A DNA stretch of 64,000 nucleotides from Methylophilales bacterium MBRSF5. Lineage in GTDB: Bacteria; Pseudomonadota; Gammaproteobacteria; Burkholderiales; Methylophilaceae. The position numbers and the translations under genes are program-made. This document shows, piece by piece, positions 18,323 through 27,017 of this stretch (position 1 is the stretch's first letter; every line of letters starts with the position of its first letter). The notes below the pieces were generated by a model that saw only the letters and a list, made by a program, of their open reading frames with translations, had not been told where the DNA came from and did no database searches. The stretch spans positions 310,001 through 374,000 of the forward strand of contig CP011001.1 of the NCBI GenBank assembly GCA_001044335.1, given 5' to 3'.

Positions 18323-19462
18323 TCAGTTAAGTATGGAAGCGAAACTGGTAAGCCGTTTCACCTCATATTTTATTTTGTCTATTAAATATAAAACATCGTC
18401 TTGTGTATTTAGCGTTGATAAACTCAATCGCACAGCGCTTTGTGCAGTCATGGGGTCCATCCCCATCTCAATCAAGACGTGGCTCGGTTCCTTATTATTT
18501 GATGAGCATGCTGAACCGCTAGCAATTCCGATACCGTATTTATCAAGTGCTGTAATAAGAGTTGCTCCATCAATTGAGGGGAAGCCAAAAAATGATGTGT
18601 TTTTTATTCGTGGTTCTGATTGTGCAAAAATGACAGCACCTAATTCAGAAATTTTTGATTCAAACAAATCCCTGAGAGCACCTTGTCTGGAAGAATCCTG
18701 AAGCTTTTCACTATTCAATTCACAAGCTTTGGCAAATCCAGTAATAGCAGCAATATTTTCTGTACCACTTCTCATACCTGACTCTTGACCGCCGCCTAAG
18801 ATGAATGGATCGATATCGATACCATTTTTTATGATCAAAGCAGCAATTCCCTGAGGACCATTAATTTTATGACTTGAGATAGTCATAAAATCTATCCCCA
18901 GGTCATGGAAATTAACGTGAATTTTACCGAGGGCTTGCACTGCATCACTATGAATGATTGCCTTATCACCCACTAATTTTCTAATTTTTTTTAGATCGGT
19001 AATGGCACCTGTCTCATTATTCACATGCATGAGGCTAATGATATTGATTTGATCGGTATTAATTGACTCTAAAAGACTAAAATCTATACCACCCCGAGGA
19101 AGGCAAGGAATTTTTTTTACCTGCATGCCGCTATTTTTTAATTTCTGCATTGGTTTGAGAATGCAAGGGTGCTCGGTTGCGCCATAGTAAAAGTTTGCAT
19201 CCGGATAGACTGCACTAATCCCAGAAACAAACCAGTTGTTGCTTTCTGTGCCGCTTGAAGTAAAGAAAATTTCTTGGGGCAGAGCTCCGATAGATTGTGC
19301 AATTTTATCTCTCGATTCCTCAACTATTTCATGAGCTTTGCGCCCAAAAGAATGATTACTGGAAGGATTACCAAACTGAGTCTTTAAACAATCAAGCATT
19401 ACCCCATGAACCTCGCCATGAAGCGGGGTCGTGGCATTATTATCAAAGTAGAGTGAACTCAA
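18323..19462 (-). CDS. Second cysteine desulfurase, NifS/IscS-like
   Basis: A separate cysteine desulfurase family protein of 379 residues between iscR and iscS. It keeps the PLP lysine (S-S-H-K-I-N-G-P-Q-G) and the catalytic loop cysteine (A-S-G-S-A-C-S-S-N-N), so it should be active. It lacks the IscS C-terminal tail and is clearly divergent from the neighbouring iscS, so it is not a recent copy. Which acceptor it serves cannot be told. Its start overlaps the iscR stop by 4 nt, so it shares IscR control. Confidence 0.9.
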   Translation of the reverse strand: MSSLYFDNNATTPLHGEVHGVMLDCLKTQFGNPSSNHSFGRKAHEIVEESRDKIAQSIGALPQEIFFTSSGTESNNWFVSGISAVYPDANFYYGATEHPCILKPMQKLKNSGMQVKKIPCLPRGGIDFSLLESINTDQINIISLMHVNNETGAITDLKKIRKLVGDKAIIHSDAVQALGKIHVNFHDLGIDFMTISSHKINGPQGIAALIIKNGIDIDPFILGGGQESGMRSGTENIAAITGFAKACELNSEKLQDSSRQGALRDLFESKISELGAVIFAQSEPRIKNTSFFGFPSIDGATLITALDKYGIGIASGSACSSNNKEPSHVLIEMGMDPMTAQSAVRLSLSTLNTQDDVLYLIDKIKYEVKRLTSFASILN

Positions 19463-19938
19463 ACCCTCACTCCATTTTTCTGATGATTGTTTTCAAAAAA
19501 ATCAATTCTATGATTTTGGTTTCCACTCTCAGTAAGCTGATGATTGTCATATAAATCTTGAAGTGAAAGGCTATCCAAATAGCTTAAGATTTTCCTATTT
19601 ACAGAGATCCATAAGTCATGGGTGCTGCAGCGATTACCATCGTGACAGTTTTCTGTCCCACCGCATTGCGTTGCATCAATTTTTTCATCCACCGCTGCAA
19701 TAATTTGTCTGACCGTGATGTCTGTGTAGGCTTTTTTAATTCGATAACCTCCACCTGGACCACGGATACTGGTTACTATCTCACCTTTTCTCAATTTACT
19801 GAACAATTGCTCAAGATAAGATAGAGAAATACCTTGCCTTTCAGATACTGCTAACAGAGTTACCGGACCATTTTTTTGATTAAGCGCTATATCAAGAATT
19901 GCTGAAACAGCAAATCTTCCTTTTGTTGTTAATTTCAT
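19459..19938 (-). CDS. iscR: Fe-S cluster-sensing transcriptional regulator IscR
   Basis: Rrf2-family repressor that binds a 2Fe-2S cluster and controls the isc operon. The winged-helix domain covers residues 1-80. Cluster ligands C92, C98, C104 and H107 fall at exactly the E. coli positions. Length is 159 residues. The N-terminus M-K-L-T-T-K-G-R-F-A matches the family, so the start is firm even though no Shine-Dalgarno is visible: a TATAAT lies 7 nt upstream, which suggests a leaderless message. A type 1 IscR site overlaps its promoter. Confidence 0.96.
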   Translation of the reverse strand: MKLTTKGRFAVSAILDIALNQKNGPVTLLAVSERQGISLSYLEQLFSKLRKGEIVTSIRGPGGGYRIKKAYTDITVRQIIAAVDEKIDATQCGGTENCHDGNRCSTHDLWISVNRKILSYLDSLSLQDLYDNHQLTESGNQNHRIDFFENNHQKNGVRV

Positions 19939-19945
19939 AGTGTGT

Positions 19946-19979
19946 ATTATATAAAAAGTTGACTATTTTGATCAAGTAT
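19946..19979 (-). promoter_or_regulatory. iscR promoter with IscR type 1 operator
   Basis: On the minus strand a perfect TATAAT (19946-19951) is spaced 18 nt from TTGATC (19970-19975). A 25-nt site at 19955-19979 matches the E. coli type 1 IscR consensus at about 22 of 25 positions, including the YAGTC half and the RWWW centre. It covers the spacer and the -35, as expected for autorepression. Initiation would fall at or within a base or two of the iscR ATG. Confidence 0.8.
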
Positions 19980-19996
19980 CAACACTAACAGTTCAA

Positions 19997-20644
19997 TTAT
20001 TTTTTCTTTAACGCCTTAATTTCTTTCTGTTGGTTTTCCAGTATTTTGAGAATTTCATCAATCGATTGTAAAACAGGATCTTGACTATTTTTCTCAACTG
20101 CATAAGCACTGAATTTTTTCACTTTCTCACCGGACTCAATAATCTTTGCAGGGATACCTACTGCTGTAGAGTCATTTGGAATATCGTTAACCACGACGGC
20201 GTTTGAGCCAACCTTTGAGTTATTACCAAGCGTTATCGGGCCTAACACTTTTGCCCCAGCGCCGATGACCACATTATTTTTTAGGGTTGGATGGCGTTTA
20301 CCTTTTTTCCAAGTTGTACCACCGAGGGTAACGCCATGATATAGAGTACAATCATCGCCTATGATTGCTGTTTCTCCGATCACTACACCCATTCCATGAT
20401 CAATAAAAAATCTTCTACCGATTTGTGCTCCCGGGTGGATTTCAATACCTGTTAAGATTCTTGCTAAATGAGAAAATATTCTAGCTATTAATTTTAATTT
20501 GATTGACCATAAAAAATGAGCAAGCCTATGAAGTATGAGCGCATGTACGCCCGGGTAGGTGGTTAAAATTTCAAAATAATTTCGGGCGGCCGGATCTCTT
20601 TGAAACACCACAGATAAATCTTCACGAAATTTTCCTAGAATCAT
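19997..20644 (-). CDS. cysE: Serine O-acetyltransferase
   Basis: Makes O-acetylserine from serine and acetyl-CoA, the first step of cysteine synthesis. A short helical N-terminal domain is followed by left-handed beta-helix hexapeptide repeats (residues about 70-160), including [12 protein letters not shown] and H-G-V-T-L-G-G-T. At 215 residues it belongs to the shorter class; E. coli CysE has 273. It lies between trmJ and iscR. It supplies CysM at 4.6 kb and, through cysteine, the desulfurases next door. Confidence 0.94.
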   Translation of the reverse strand: MILGKFREDLSVVFQRDPAARNYFEILTTYPGVHALILHRLAHFLWSIKLKLIARIFSHLARILTGIEIHPGAQIGRRFFIDHGMGVVIGETAIIGDDCTLYHGVTLGGTTWKKGKRHPTLKNNVVIGAGAKVLGPITLGNNSKVGSNAVVVNDIPNDSTAVGIPAKIIESGEKVKKFSAYAVEKNSQDPVLQSIDEILKILENQQKEIKALKKK

Positions 20645-20717
20645 ATTATTAGATCATGCATTATTAAATAAGACTGTGCATACTATCATAAATAATAACT
20701 GATAAAAATACTTGGTT

Positions 20718-21449
20718 TTAATCAATCTTTTTACTAATTTGGTTCAATATTCCTCTTAAGATATTTACTTCATCTTCATCCATCTGAATTCTATTAAACA
20801 TCAGACGAAGTCTGTGCATTAACCTTTTGCCTTGAATTTTCTCAAGAAATCCAAGGTCATTTAGAGTTGATTCGAGATGTTCGTAGAAACCATTTTGTTC
20901 CTCAAAGGTAGCCAGCTTTTTCTCTTTAATCGCTACATCAAATTCTTTCTCATTAAAATTTTTTCTCAACTCATACGCTGTGACTTGAACTGCCTGAGAT
21001 AGGTTAAGAGAGGAGTATTGCTTATTAGCGTCTATGTATGCTAAATAATGACAGTGTTGTATTTCTTCATTTTTCAATCCAGATGTCTCATTGCCAAAAA
21101 GAAGGGCAAATTTATTATTGTTTAATTCAATAATTTTCTGAGCAATTTCTTCAATGGAGAGGTGCTCTTGGGTGAGCTCTCTTTTACGAGCTGTGAAACC
21201 AATTAAAACATTACAATCAGCTGTAACCTCTTCAAGGCTGCTAGCAACTTGTGCATGTTGCAGCAAATCCTTCGCACCTGATGCAAGTGCATCCGCATCT
21301 TTATGTGGAAACTTCTCGGGATTTATTAAGGATAATTGGGCAAACCCCATTGTCTTTATTGCTCTTGCTGATGACCCGATATTTCCTGGATGACTTGTGT
21401 GTGACAAGACAAATTTAATATTTTTAAAAATATCATTTTTTGAATTCAT
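20718..21449 (-). CDS. trmJ: tRNA (cytidine/uridine-2'-O-)-methyltransferase TrmJ
   Basis: SPOUT-class methyltransferase that modifies position 32 of tRNA anticodon loops. The SPOUT knot region has L-L-F-G-N-E-T-S-G-L and the S-S-L-N-L-S-Q-A-V-Q-V motif, followed by a C-terminal extension usual in TrmJ. Length is 243 residues. An AAAGGA ribosome binding site precedes the start. Order trmJ-cysE-iscR is common in proteobacteria, and suhB is divergent. Confidence 0.93.
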   Translation of the reverse strand: MNSKNDIFKNIKFVLSHTSHPGNIGSSARAIKTMGFAQLSLINPEKFPHKDADALASGAKDLLQHAQVASSLEEVTADCNVLIGFTARKRELTQEHLSIEEIAQKIIELNNNKFALLFGNETSGLKNEEIQHCHYLAYIDANKQYSSLNLSQAVQVTAYELRKNFNEKEFDVAIKEKKLATFEEQNGFYEHLESTLNDLGFLEKIQGKRLMHRLRLMFNRIQMDEDEVNILRGILNQISKKID

Positions 21450-21506
21450 GGAAATCCTTTAAAATGGCACAAGTTTGAACAATTTAATTAAATAAACGGT
21501 AAATCA

Positions 21507-22310
21507 ATGCACCCTATGCTCAATACTGCTGTTAAGGCAGCACGCCAGGCAGGCTCTATTATATTACGGGCGGCCGAAGATATCGACCAGCTAACTATAA
21601 AAAATAAATCTGCCAATGATTTTGTTTCTGAAGTTGATGTTGCCTCTGAGGAAGCAATTATTAACATCCTAAAGTCGGCTTATCCAACCCATGGCTTTTT
21701 AGGTGAGGAATCTGGATTTTCAGATAAAGATGCTGATTATATTTGGATAATCGATCCACTAGATGGAACCACTAACTTTTTACATCAGTTTCCACAATAT
21801 TGTATATCCATTGCGTTAATGCACAAGGGCGACATAACCCATGCAGTAATCTATGATCCAAATCGTAATGATTTATTTACTGCAACTAATGGAGCAGGTG
21901 CCTATTTGAATGATAAGCGTATCCGTGTTTCAAAAAAAGCAAAGTTAAAAGAATCTATTATAGGTACCGGTTTTCCATTCAGAGACTTTGCTCACTTGCC
22001 TTGCTATTTAAAAATGTTTGAAGAGATGATTACTAATACATCTGGTTTGAGACGACCAGGTTCAGCTGCCCTTGATTTAGCTTATGTTGCGGCAGGATGG
22101 TTTGATGGTTTCTGGGAAATTGGTCTATCTAAATGGGACATTGCTGCAGGGGCCTTGCTGGTAAAAGAAGCTGGAGGAATTGTCTCAGATTTTAATGAAA
22201 AACAAGCCTGGATGAAGACCGGAAATATTATTGCTGCTAACGCAAAGATCTACGGAGACTTTATTAAAATTATTCAAAAAAATATGAGTGAAGAATTAAA
22301 AAATCAGTGA
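21507..22310 (+). CDS. suhB: Inositol-1-monophosphatase family protein SuhB
   Basis: Mg-dependent phosphatase fold. In E. coli SuhB also joins the rRNA antitermination complex. Metal-site motifs are G-E-E-S-G near residue 70, W-I-I-D-P-L-D-G-T-T-N-F at about residues 83-94, and W-D-I-A-A-G-A in the C-terminal half. Length 267 matches E. coli. It runs into slyD tail to tail with a 7-nt overlap. Confidence 0.94.
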   Translation: MHPMLNTAVKAARQAGSIILRAAEDIDQLTIKNKSANDFVSEVDVASEEAIINILKSAYPTHGFLGEESGFSDKDADYIWIIDPLDGTTNFLHQFPQYCISIALMHKGDITHAVIYDPNRNDLFTATNGAGAYLNDKRIRVSKKAKLKESIIGTGFPFRDFAHLPCYLKMFEEMITNTSGLRRPGSAALDLAYVAAGWFDGFWEIGLSKWDIAAGALLVKEAGGIVSDFNEKQAWMKTGNIIAANAKIYGDFIKIIQKNMSEELKNQ

Positions 22311-22786
22311 TGGTGGTGTCCCCCAGGCCCATGCACATGTTTATGCGCAATCTCTTCTTGATTAGCTGATCTAACATCAATAACTGTGGCTTTAAACAAG
22401 ACCCTCTGTCCTGCCCAGGGATGGTTTCCATCGACAACAACTTTACCATCAGCAACGTCAGTCACTGTAAAAACTATGACCTCACCCGATTCATCCTCTC
22501 CTTCAAATTGCATTCCAACCTTTACATTTTTTTCTGGAAATTTATCCGCTGATTCAATATTTACCAGGCTTTCATCATAATCACCAAAAGCATCTTTGGG
22601 TTCTAGTGAGACCTCAACAGTATCCCCTTTGTCCTTCCCATGTAATGATTCTTCAATTTTTGGGAAAATATTATCAAAACCTCCATGCAGATAAGAAATC
22701 GGTTGATTACTTTTTTCAAGAGTTTGACCATCGCTGTCTTTCAATTCAAAGTCAATTGTCACCACTGTGTTCATTGATATTTTCAT
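22304..22786 (-). CDS. slyD: FKBP-type peptidyl-prolyl isomerase SlyD
   Basis: Cytoplasmic prolyl isomerase and chaperone. The FKBP domain (residues 1-70 and 125-145) is interrupted by the insert-in-flap chaperone domain. The C-terminus is a short histidine-rich metal-binding tail with H-K-H-V-H and four final histidines. Length is 160 residues; the tail is much shorter than that of E. coli SlyD. It follows nadB by 18 nt on the same strand and overlaps the end of convergent suhB. Confidence 0.92.
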   Translation of the reverse strand: MKISMNTVVTIDFELKDSDGQTLEKSNQPISYLHGGFDNIFPKIEESLHGKDKGDTVEVSLEPKDAFGDYDESLVNIESADKFPEKNVKVGMQFEGEDESGEVIVFTVTDVADGKVVVDGNHPWAGQRVLFKATVIDVRSANQEEIAHKHVHGPGGHHHH

Positions 22787-22804
22787 AATATTTCCATTAA
22801 TAAT

Positions 22805-24382
22805 TTAATCTAATCTTAGCACTGTATCTTCTGCGCGATCTAATTTTTCAGGAAAATCTTTGCTGAAGTGTAACCCACGACTTTCTTTTCTTGATAACGC
22901 AGAAAGAATAATCAGTTCTGATACTTGCAGAAGATTTCTCAACTCCAACAAATCAGGGCTGATGATAAAGTTTTTGTAATAATGTTGAATTTCATCCTTT
23001 AATATTTCAATGCGATCAAAGGCTCTTTTCAATCTTTGATTGGTTCTGACAATGCCTACATAATTCCACATGAATCTTCTTAATTCATTCCACGTCTGTA
23101 AAATCATGACCGCTTCATCAGGGTTGCTAACCCGACTTTCGTCCCATGAAGGAAGTACTTCATTGTTTGATTCGTTGAGGCAATTTGAAATATGCGCTAC
23201 TGCTGCAGATGAGAAAACGAGGCATTCGAGCAGTGAATTGCTTGCAAGACGATTCGCACCATGAAGTCCAGTACATGCAGTCTCACCAACCGCATACAAT
23301 CCATCAATGGATGTTTTTGCGTGAAAGTCTGTTGTGACACCCCCACAAGTATAGTGGGCAGCAGGGACAACAGGAATTGCCTCTTGAGTAATGTCGATTC
23401 CAAGTTTGTAGCAATGGTCGTAAATATTAGGAAAGCGTTTTTTTATAAAATCAGCATCCAGCATGGTGATGTCAAGCAATACATATTCTAAACCGTGTTG
23501 CTTCATTTCATTATCAATAGCTCGAGCAACAATATCTCTGGGAGCCAAGTCGGCTAATGGGTGGTATTTATGCATAAATTTTTCTTTATTTGGCAGTTTT
23601 AATAACCCACCTTCGCCTCTTAAGGTCTCTGAAATCAAAAACGATCTTTCCATTGGATGGAATAAACAGGTGGGGTGAAATTGAATAAATTCCATATTTT
23701 TTATTTCACATCCAGCGCGCCAGGCCATCGCAATCCCATCCCCGGTGCTTACTGGTGGATTAGTAGTGTAAAGATAGGCTTTTGATGCTCCACCCGATGC
23801 TAACACTGTTTTTTTTGCTGATATAGAGATAACTTGGCCAGTTTGATTGTTAAGAATATATGCACCTAAACATTTATTGGTTGATTTTTTTTGATTAATT
23901 TTTTTATTTGTAATCAAATCGACAGCCGTATGATTTTCAAAAACGGTAATATTTTTTTTTGCATTAACCTGTTCAATTAATTTTTCTTGAATGGCCTTTC
24001 CGGTGAAGTCAGCAACATGGGCTATACGATTTAACGAGTGCCCACCTTCTTTGGTAAGATGAAGTGATTGATTATCCTTAGTTTTAGTGAACTCAATGCC
24101 TTGATCAATTAACCATTGGATAGACTGCTCACTATTTTCAACTACAAATTTAACGGCATTTTTATTACAGAGTCCAGCTCCTGCAACAAGGGTGTCTTGT
24201 TCATGAAGCTCCAATTTATCATTTTTATTAAGAACTCCAGCAACACCTCCTTGCGCCCAGTGACTAGAGCTGGTTGAGAAGTTTTTTTTAATGATTAGCG
24301 CTACCGTGACAGCCTTATCAAACTTTATTGCGGTGGCTAGGCCGGCAAGACCTCCACCTATTATTAATACGTCAAATTTCAT
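22805..24382 (-). CDS. nadB: L-aspartate oxidase
   Basis: FAD enzyme that oxidises aspartate to iminoaspartate, the first step of NAD synthesis. The dinucleotide-binding motif G-G-G-L-A-G-L-A is at residues 9-16, the S-S-H-W-A-Q-G-G-V-A-G segment near residue 40, and the G-E-T-A-C-T-G-L-H-G-A-N-R-L-A-S-N-S block is intact, distinguishing NadB from SdhA by its context and length (525). It is divergent from rpoE with a 57-nt gap and precedes slyD. Confidence 0.95.
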   Translation of the reverse strand: MKFDVLIIGGGLAGLATAIKFDKAVTVALIIKKNFSTSSSHWAQGGVAGVLNKNDKLELHEQDTLVAGAGLCNKNAVKFVVENSEQSIQWLIDQGIEFTKTKDNQSLHLTKEGGHSLNRIAHVADFTGKAIQEKLIEQVNAKKNITVFENHTAVDLITNKKINQKKSTNKCLGAYILNNQTGQVISISAKKTVLASGGASKAYLYTTNPPVSTGDGIAMAWRAGCEIKNMEFIQFHPTCLFHPMERSFLISETLRGEGGLLKLPNKEKFMHKYHPLADLAPRDIVARAIDNEMKQHGLEYVLLDITMLDADFIKKRFPNIYDHCYKLGIDITQEAIPVVPAAHYTCGGVTTDFHAKTSIDGLYAVGETACTGLHGANRLASNSLLECLVFSSAAVAHISNCLNESNNEVLPSWDESRVSNPDEAVMILQTWNELRRFMWNYVGIVRTNQRLKRAFDRIEILKDEIQHYYKNFIISPDLLELRNLLQVSELIILSALSRKESRGLHFSKDFPEKLDRAEDTVLRLD

Positions 24383-24439
24383 TGAAATTGTTGAACCTTT
24401 TTTGCTCTTATCTATCCATAATTTAAAGGAAGGTTAAAT

Positions 24440-25129
24440 ATGCGTAATTTAAAAGTTGTTGAATCTACAAGAAGAGTGTACAGTGAAAAACCTGACACAC
24501 AAAATAAAGAAAATATGAACTTTCCTCCGAAAAATCCGGAGCGTGAAATTGATCAAAAACTGGTTGAAAAGTCTCAAAAAGGGGATAAACAAGCTTTTGG
24601 TGTGCTCGTAGAAAAATACCACAAAAAATTATACCGATTATTATCTAGAATGGTTCGTGATCAATCCGAGATTGAAGACATCGTCCAGGACTCATTCATC
24701 AAAGCCTACCGAGCAATTAATAATTTTCGAGGCGATAGTGCCTTTTACACATGGCTCTACAGAATAGGTGTGAATACAGCGAAAAACCACCTAATGTCTC
24801 TTGGTCGACGTCCGAAAGCCATGAATGAGGTGGAGATAGAAGATATTGAAAATTTCGATGAAGCATCAGATTTAAGGTCATACGAGACACCTGAAAGCTC
24901 AATGATGACAAAAGAAATTGCCCAGACCGTTAATGAAACGATTGAGCATTTACCCGAAGAGTTAAGGTCTGCGATTACACTTCGAGAGATGGATGGGTTA
25001 AGTTACGAGGAAATCGCAGAGATCATGGACTGTCCTATAGGCACAGTACGATCAAGAATATTTAGGGCCCGCGAATCCATCGCGGAAAAATTAAAACCAC
25101 TTATTGAAACATCTAATAAAAGATGGTAA
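24440..25129 (+). CDS. rpoE: RNA polymerase sigma-E factor
   Basis: Extracytoplasmic-function sigma factor for envelope stress. The conserved part starts near residue 37 (I-D-Q-K-L-V-E-K). Region 2 contains F-R-G-D-S-A-F-Y-T-W-L-Y-R-I, and region 4 contains D-G-L-S-Y-E-E-I-A-E-I-M-D-C. The N-terminus is about 33 residues longer than in E. coli RpoE. An AAGGAAGG ribosome binding site 8 nt before ATG 24440 supports this start over the internal ATG at 24515. It leads the operon rpoE-rseA-rseB-rseC-mucD. Confidence 0.95.
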   Translation: MRNLKVVESTRRVYSEKPDTQNKENMNFPPKNPEREIDQKLVEKSQKGDKQAFGVLVEKYHKKLYRLLSRMVRDQSEIEDIVQDSFIKAYRAINNFRGDSAFYTWLYRIGVNTAKNHLMSLGRRPKAMNEVEIEDIENFDEASDLRSYETPESSMMTKEIAQTVNETIEHLPEELRSAITLREMDGLSYEEIAEIMDCPIGTVRSRIFRARESIAEKLKPLIETSNKRW

Positions 25130-25156
25130 CAATATTTTTTTAGGAATTAGCTAGGT

Positions 25157-25624
25157 ATGTCAGAAAACATTTCATCAATTATTGACAATGAATTAAAGGG
25201 TAAGGATCTTGATCATGGTCTGAATGAGCTCAAAAACTCATCGGCCTTGTCAAGTTACAGAACTTACCAAATGATTGGCGATGTTATTCGAAATGATTAT
25301 TATGATGTTAATCCAGAGTTAACTGATAAAATCATGTCCAAAATTCATGACGAACCAACACAGTTTAACAATGGCTTTATCCATAATAATCAATCAACAG
25401 CAACGATTGATTATAGAAAATATTTATTAGTGTTTGTACTAGGTTTGATTGCTGCTTTTGCTATTACATGGGCAGTCAATAATTTCTCAAATACTGGATC
25501 ATCAAGCTCCAGTGATTTTTTAGCAGCTGACTCGATTTCACAAGAGATTATTGAAGATCATTTTTCAACTACAACAAGAAATCCTAATTATTTTTTAGAA
25601 GCAGGCTACCAGCCTAATATTTAG
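25157..25624 (+). CDS. rseA: Anti-sigma-E factor RseA
   Basis: Inner-membrane anti-sigma factor. Residues 1-80 form the cytoplasmic sigma-binding domain (opening S-S-I-I-D-N-E-L-K-G). One membrane segment lies at about residues 91-110 (L-L-V-F-V-L-G-L-I-A-A-F-A-I). A short periplasmic tail follows, where regulated proteolysis would start. Length is 155 residues. Position between rpoE and rseB confirms the assignment. Confidence 0.9.
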   Translation: MSENISSIIDNELKGKDLDHGLNELKNSSALSSYRTYQMIGDVIRNDYYDVNPELTDKIMSKIHDEPTQFNNGFIHNNQSTATIDYRKYLLVFVLGLIAAFAITWAVNNFSNTGSSSSSDFLAADSISQEIIEDHFSTTTRNPNYFLEAGYQPNI

Positions 25625-25627
25625 ATT

Positions 25628-26572
25628 ATGTTTAGACTGCTGTTGCTAGTTTGCCTCTTCATATCAGGAGCGGCATCATCAAATGAGTTGTGGTTAAAAA
25701 TTAGTGAAGCCTCAAAGGCTAGTCACGAGCTTAATTATTCTGGAATTATTAATACAACCGACTTAAATCAAGACATTCAATCAACGAAAATGATTCATGT
25801 GAACCACGAGGGTGAAGAATTTTTAAAAATTGAAAAGATTGATGGCGCAGACAATCTCCTTTTAATGCATGAAGCAGATGCAGTCATCTACGATAATGAT
25901 CAAAATAAGATATTGATCAAAAAAAAGAAGGATGCTCATCTCTTTCCCAACATATTTCCATCTAATTTAGAGAAATTAAAAGACAGTTATTCAATTGGAG
26001 ATGGAGGTGACTTTAGAGTCGCTGGTAGAGCAACACAAATGTTGGTGTTATCACCGATAGATGAAAACAGATATAACTATCATCTTTGGTTAGATAAAGA
26101 GTCCCATCTGCCTCTAAAGATGATGGTGATCGATAATAATAAAAAAGTGGTTGAAAATATCGCTTTTGCGAATATAGAGTTTCTTAAAAGTCAGGATATC
26201 AGCTGGTTCAGACCCAATATTGATAACGATAAAGCTTATAGCATCAACGAGAATAAAAATATTGAGGAGAGTGTAAGAAAGTTTTGGACAATTAATGATC
26301 TTCCCAGCGGCTTTGAAGAGGTTAGTTACAGTGCAAAAAGGTATGCAGGACTTAACGCGATAGCGCATCAGATCGTATATTCTGATGGCCTTTCTTACAT
26401 TTCAATATTTATTCACCCTGTAGCGAAAAATCAAAAGCCTCAAATAGGGTCATCTAAAAGAGGTTCTAGTAATATTCATGCTGAATATAAAAAGGGTTAT
26501 CAAATTTTAGCTGTTGGCGCAGTTCCTATGCAAACTCTTTCTTATATCACTAATAAAGTTAATTTGAATTAA
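25628..26572 (+). CDS. rseB: Sigma-E regulatory protein RseB (MucB)
   Basis: Periplasmic protein that binds RseA and blocks its cleavage until misassembled outer-membrane material is sensed. A signal peptide (residues 1-18) is followed by the two-domain MucB/RseB fold, including the L-N-Y-S-G-I-I motif near residue 33 and the smaller C-terminal domain ending with V-G-A-V-P. Length is 314 residues (E. coli 318). It lies 3 nt after rseA and overlaps rseC by 1 nt. Confidence 0.92.
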   Translation: MFRLLLLVCLFISGAASSNELWLKISEASKASHELNYSGIINTTDLNQDIQSTKMIHVNHEGEEFLKIEKIDGADNLLLMHEADAVIYDNDQNKILIKKKKDAHLFPNIFPSNLEKLKDSYSIGDGGDFRVAGRATQMLVLSPIDENRYNYHLWLDKESHLPLKMMVIDNNKKVVENIAFANIEFLKSQDISWFRPNIDNDKAYSINENKNIEESVRKFWTINDLPSGFEEVSYSAKRYAGLNAIAHQIVYSDGLSYISIFIHPVAKNQKPQIGSSKRGSSNIHAEYKKGYQILAVGAVPMQTLSYITNKVNLN

Positions 26573-26991
26573 TGAGTGATAAAGGAATTGTCGTTGATGT
26601 GTCCATGAATAAAATATCGGTTGAGTCTTACCGTGATAAACCGTGCGGTCTTTGTGGGCAAACCCAAGGCTGTGGCAATTCGTTATGGGGTAAATTGCTC
26701 AACCATAAAAAAAATAAAATTCAGATCAATACGGAAGAAAAGTTTACAAAAGGCGATATTGTAGAAATGCATTATGATGAAAAAAAATTATTGAGAATTT
26801 CATTAATTATTTATTTCATTCCTTTGCTTTCGGTATTGATTTTTTTAGCATTAGCCCAATATATATTTGGTAATAACATTCCAGTTTCAATTTTTAGTTT
26901 GATTTTGGGATTTTTTGCTGGTCTTTTATTGAGTCGCTATTTTGTGCAATCAATGAATGCTGAATTAGATATTACTGTGAGTAAAATTTAA
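26572..26991 (+). CDS. rseC: SoxR-reducing/sigma-E regulatory protein RseC
   Basis: Small inner-membrane protein of the RseC/MucC family. The N-terminal cysteine-rich segment has C25-G-L-C28 and C34, and two membrane segments span about residues 73-92 and 98-118. Its biochemical role is poorly defined, but its place after rseB is conserved. Length is 139 residues. Confidence 0.88.
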   Translation: MSDKGIVVDVSMNKISVESYRDKPCGLCGQTQGCGNSLWGKLLNHKKNKIQINTEEKFTKGDIVEMHYDEKKLLRISLIIYFIPLLSVLIFLALAQYIFGNNIPVSIFSLILGFFAGLLLSRYFVQSMNAELDITVSKI

Positions 26992-27017
26992 TCAATTATT
27001 ATGGAGTGTAGGTATTT

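Noticed and set aside
24383-24439. A sigma-E autoregulatory promoter before rpoE
   Set aside because: A GAACCT-like -35 is present at 24393 but no -10 with correct sequence at 15-16 nt spacing was found.
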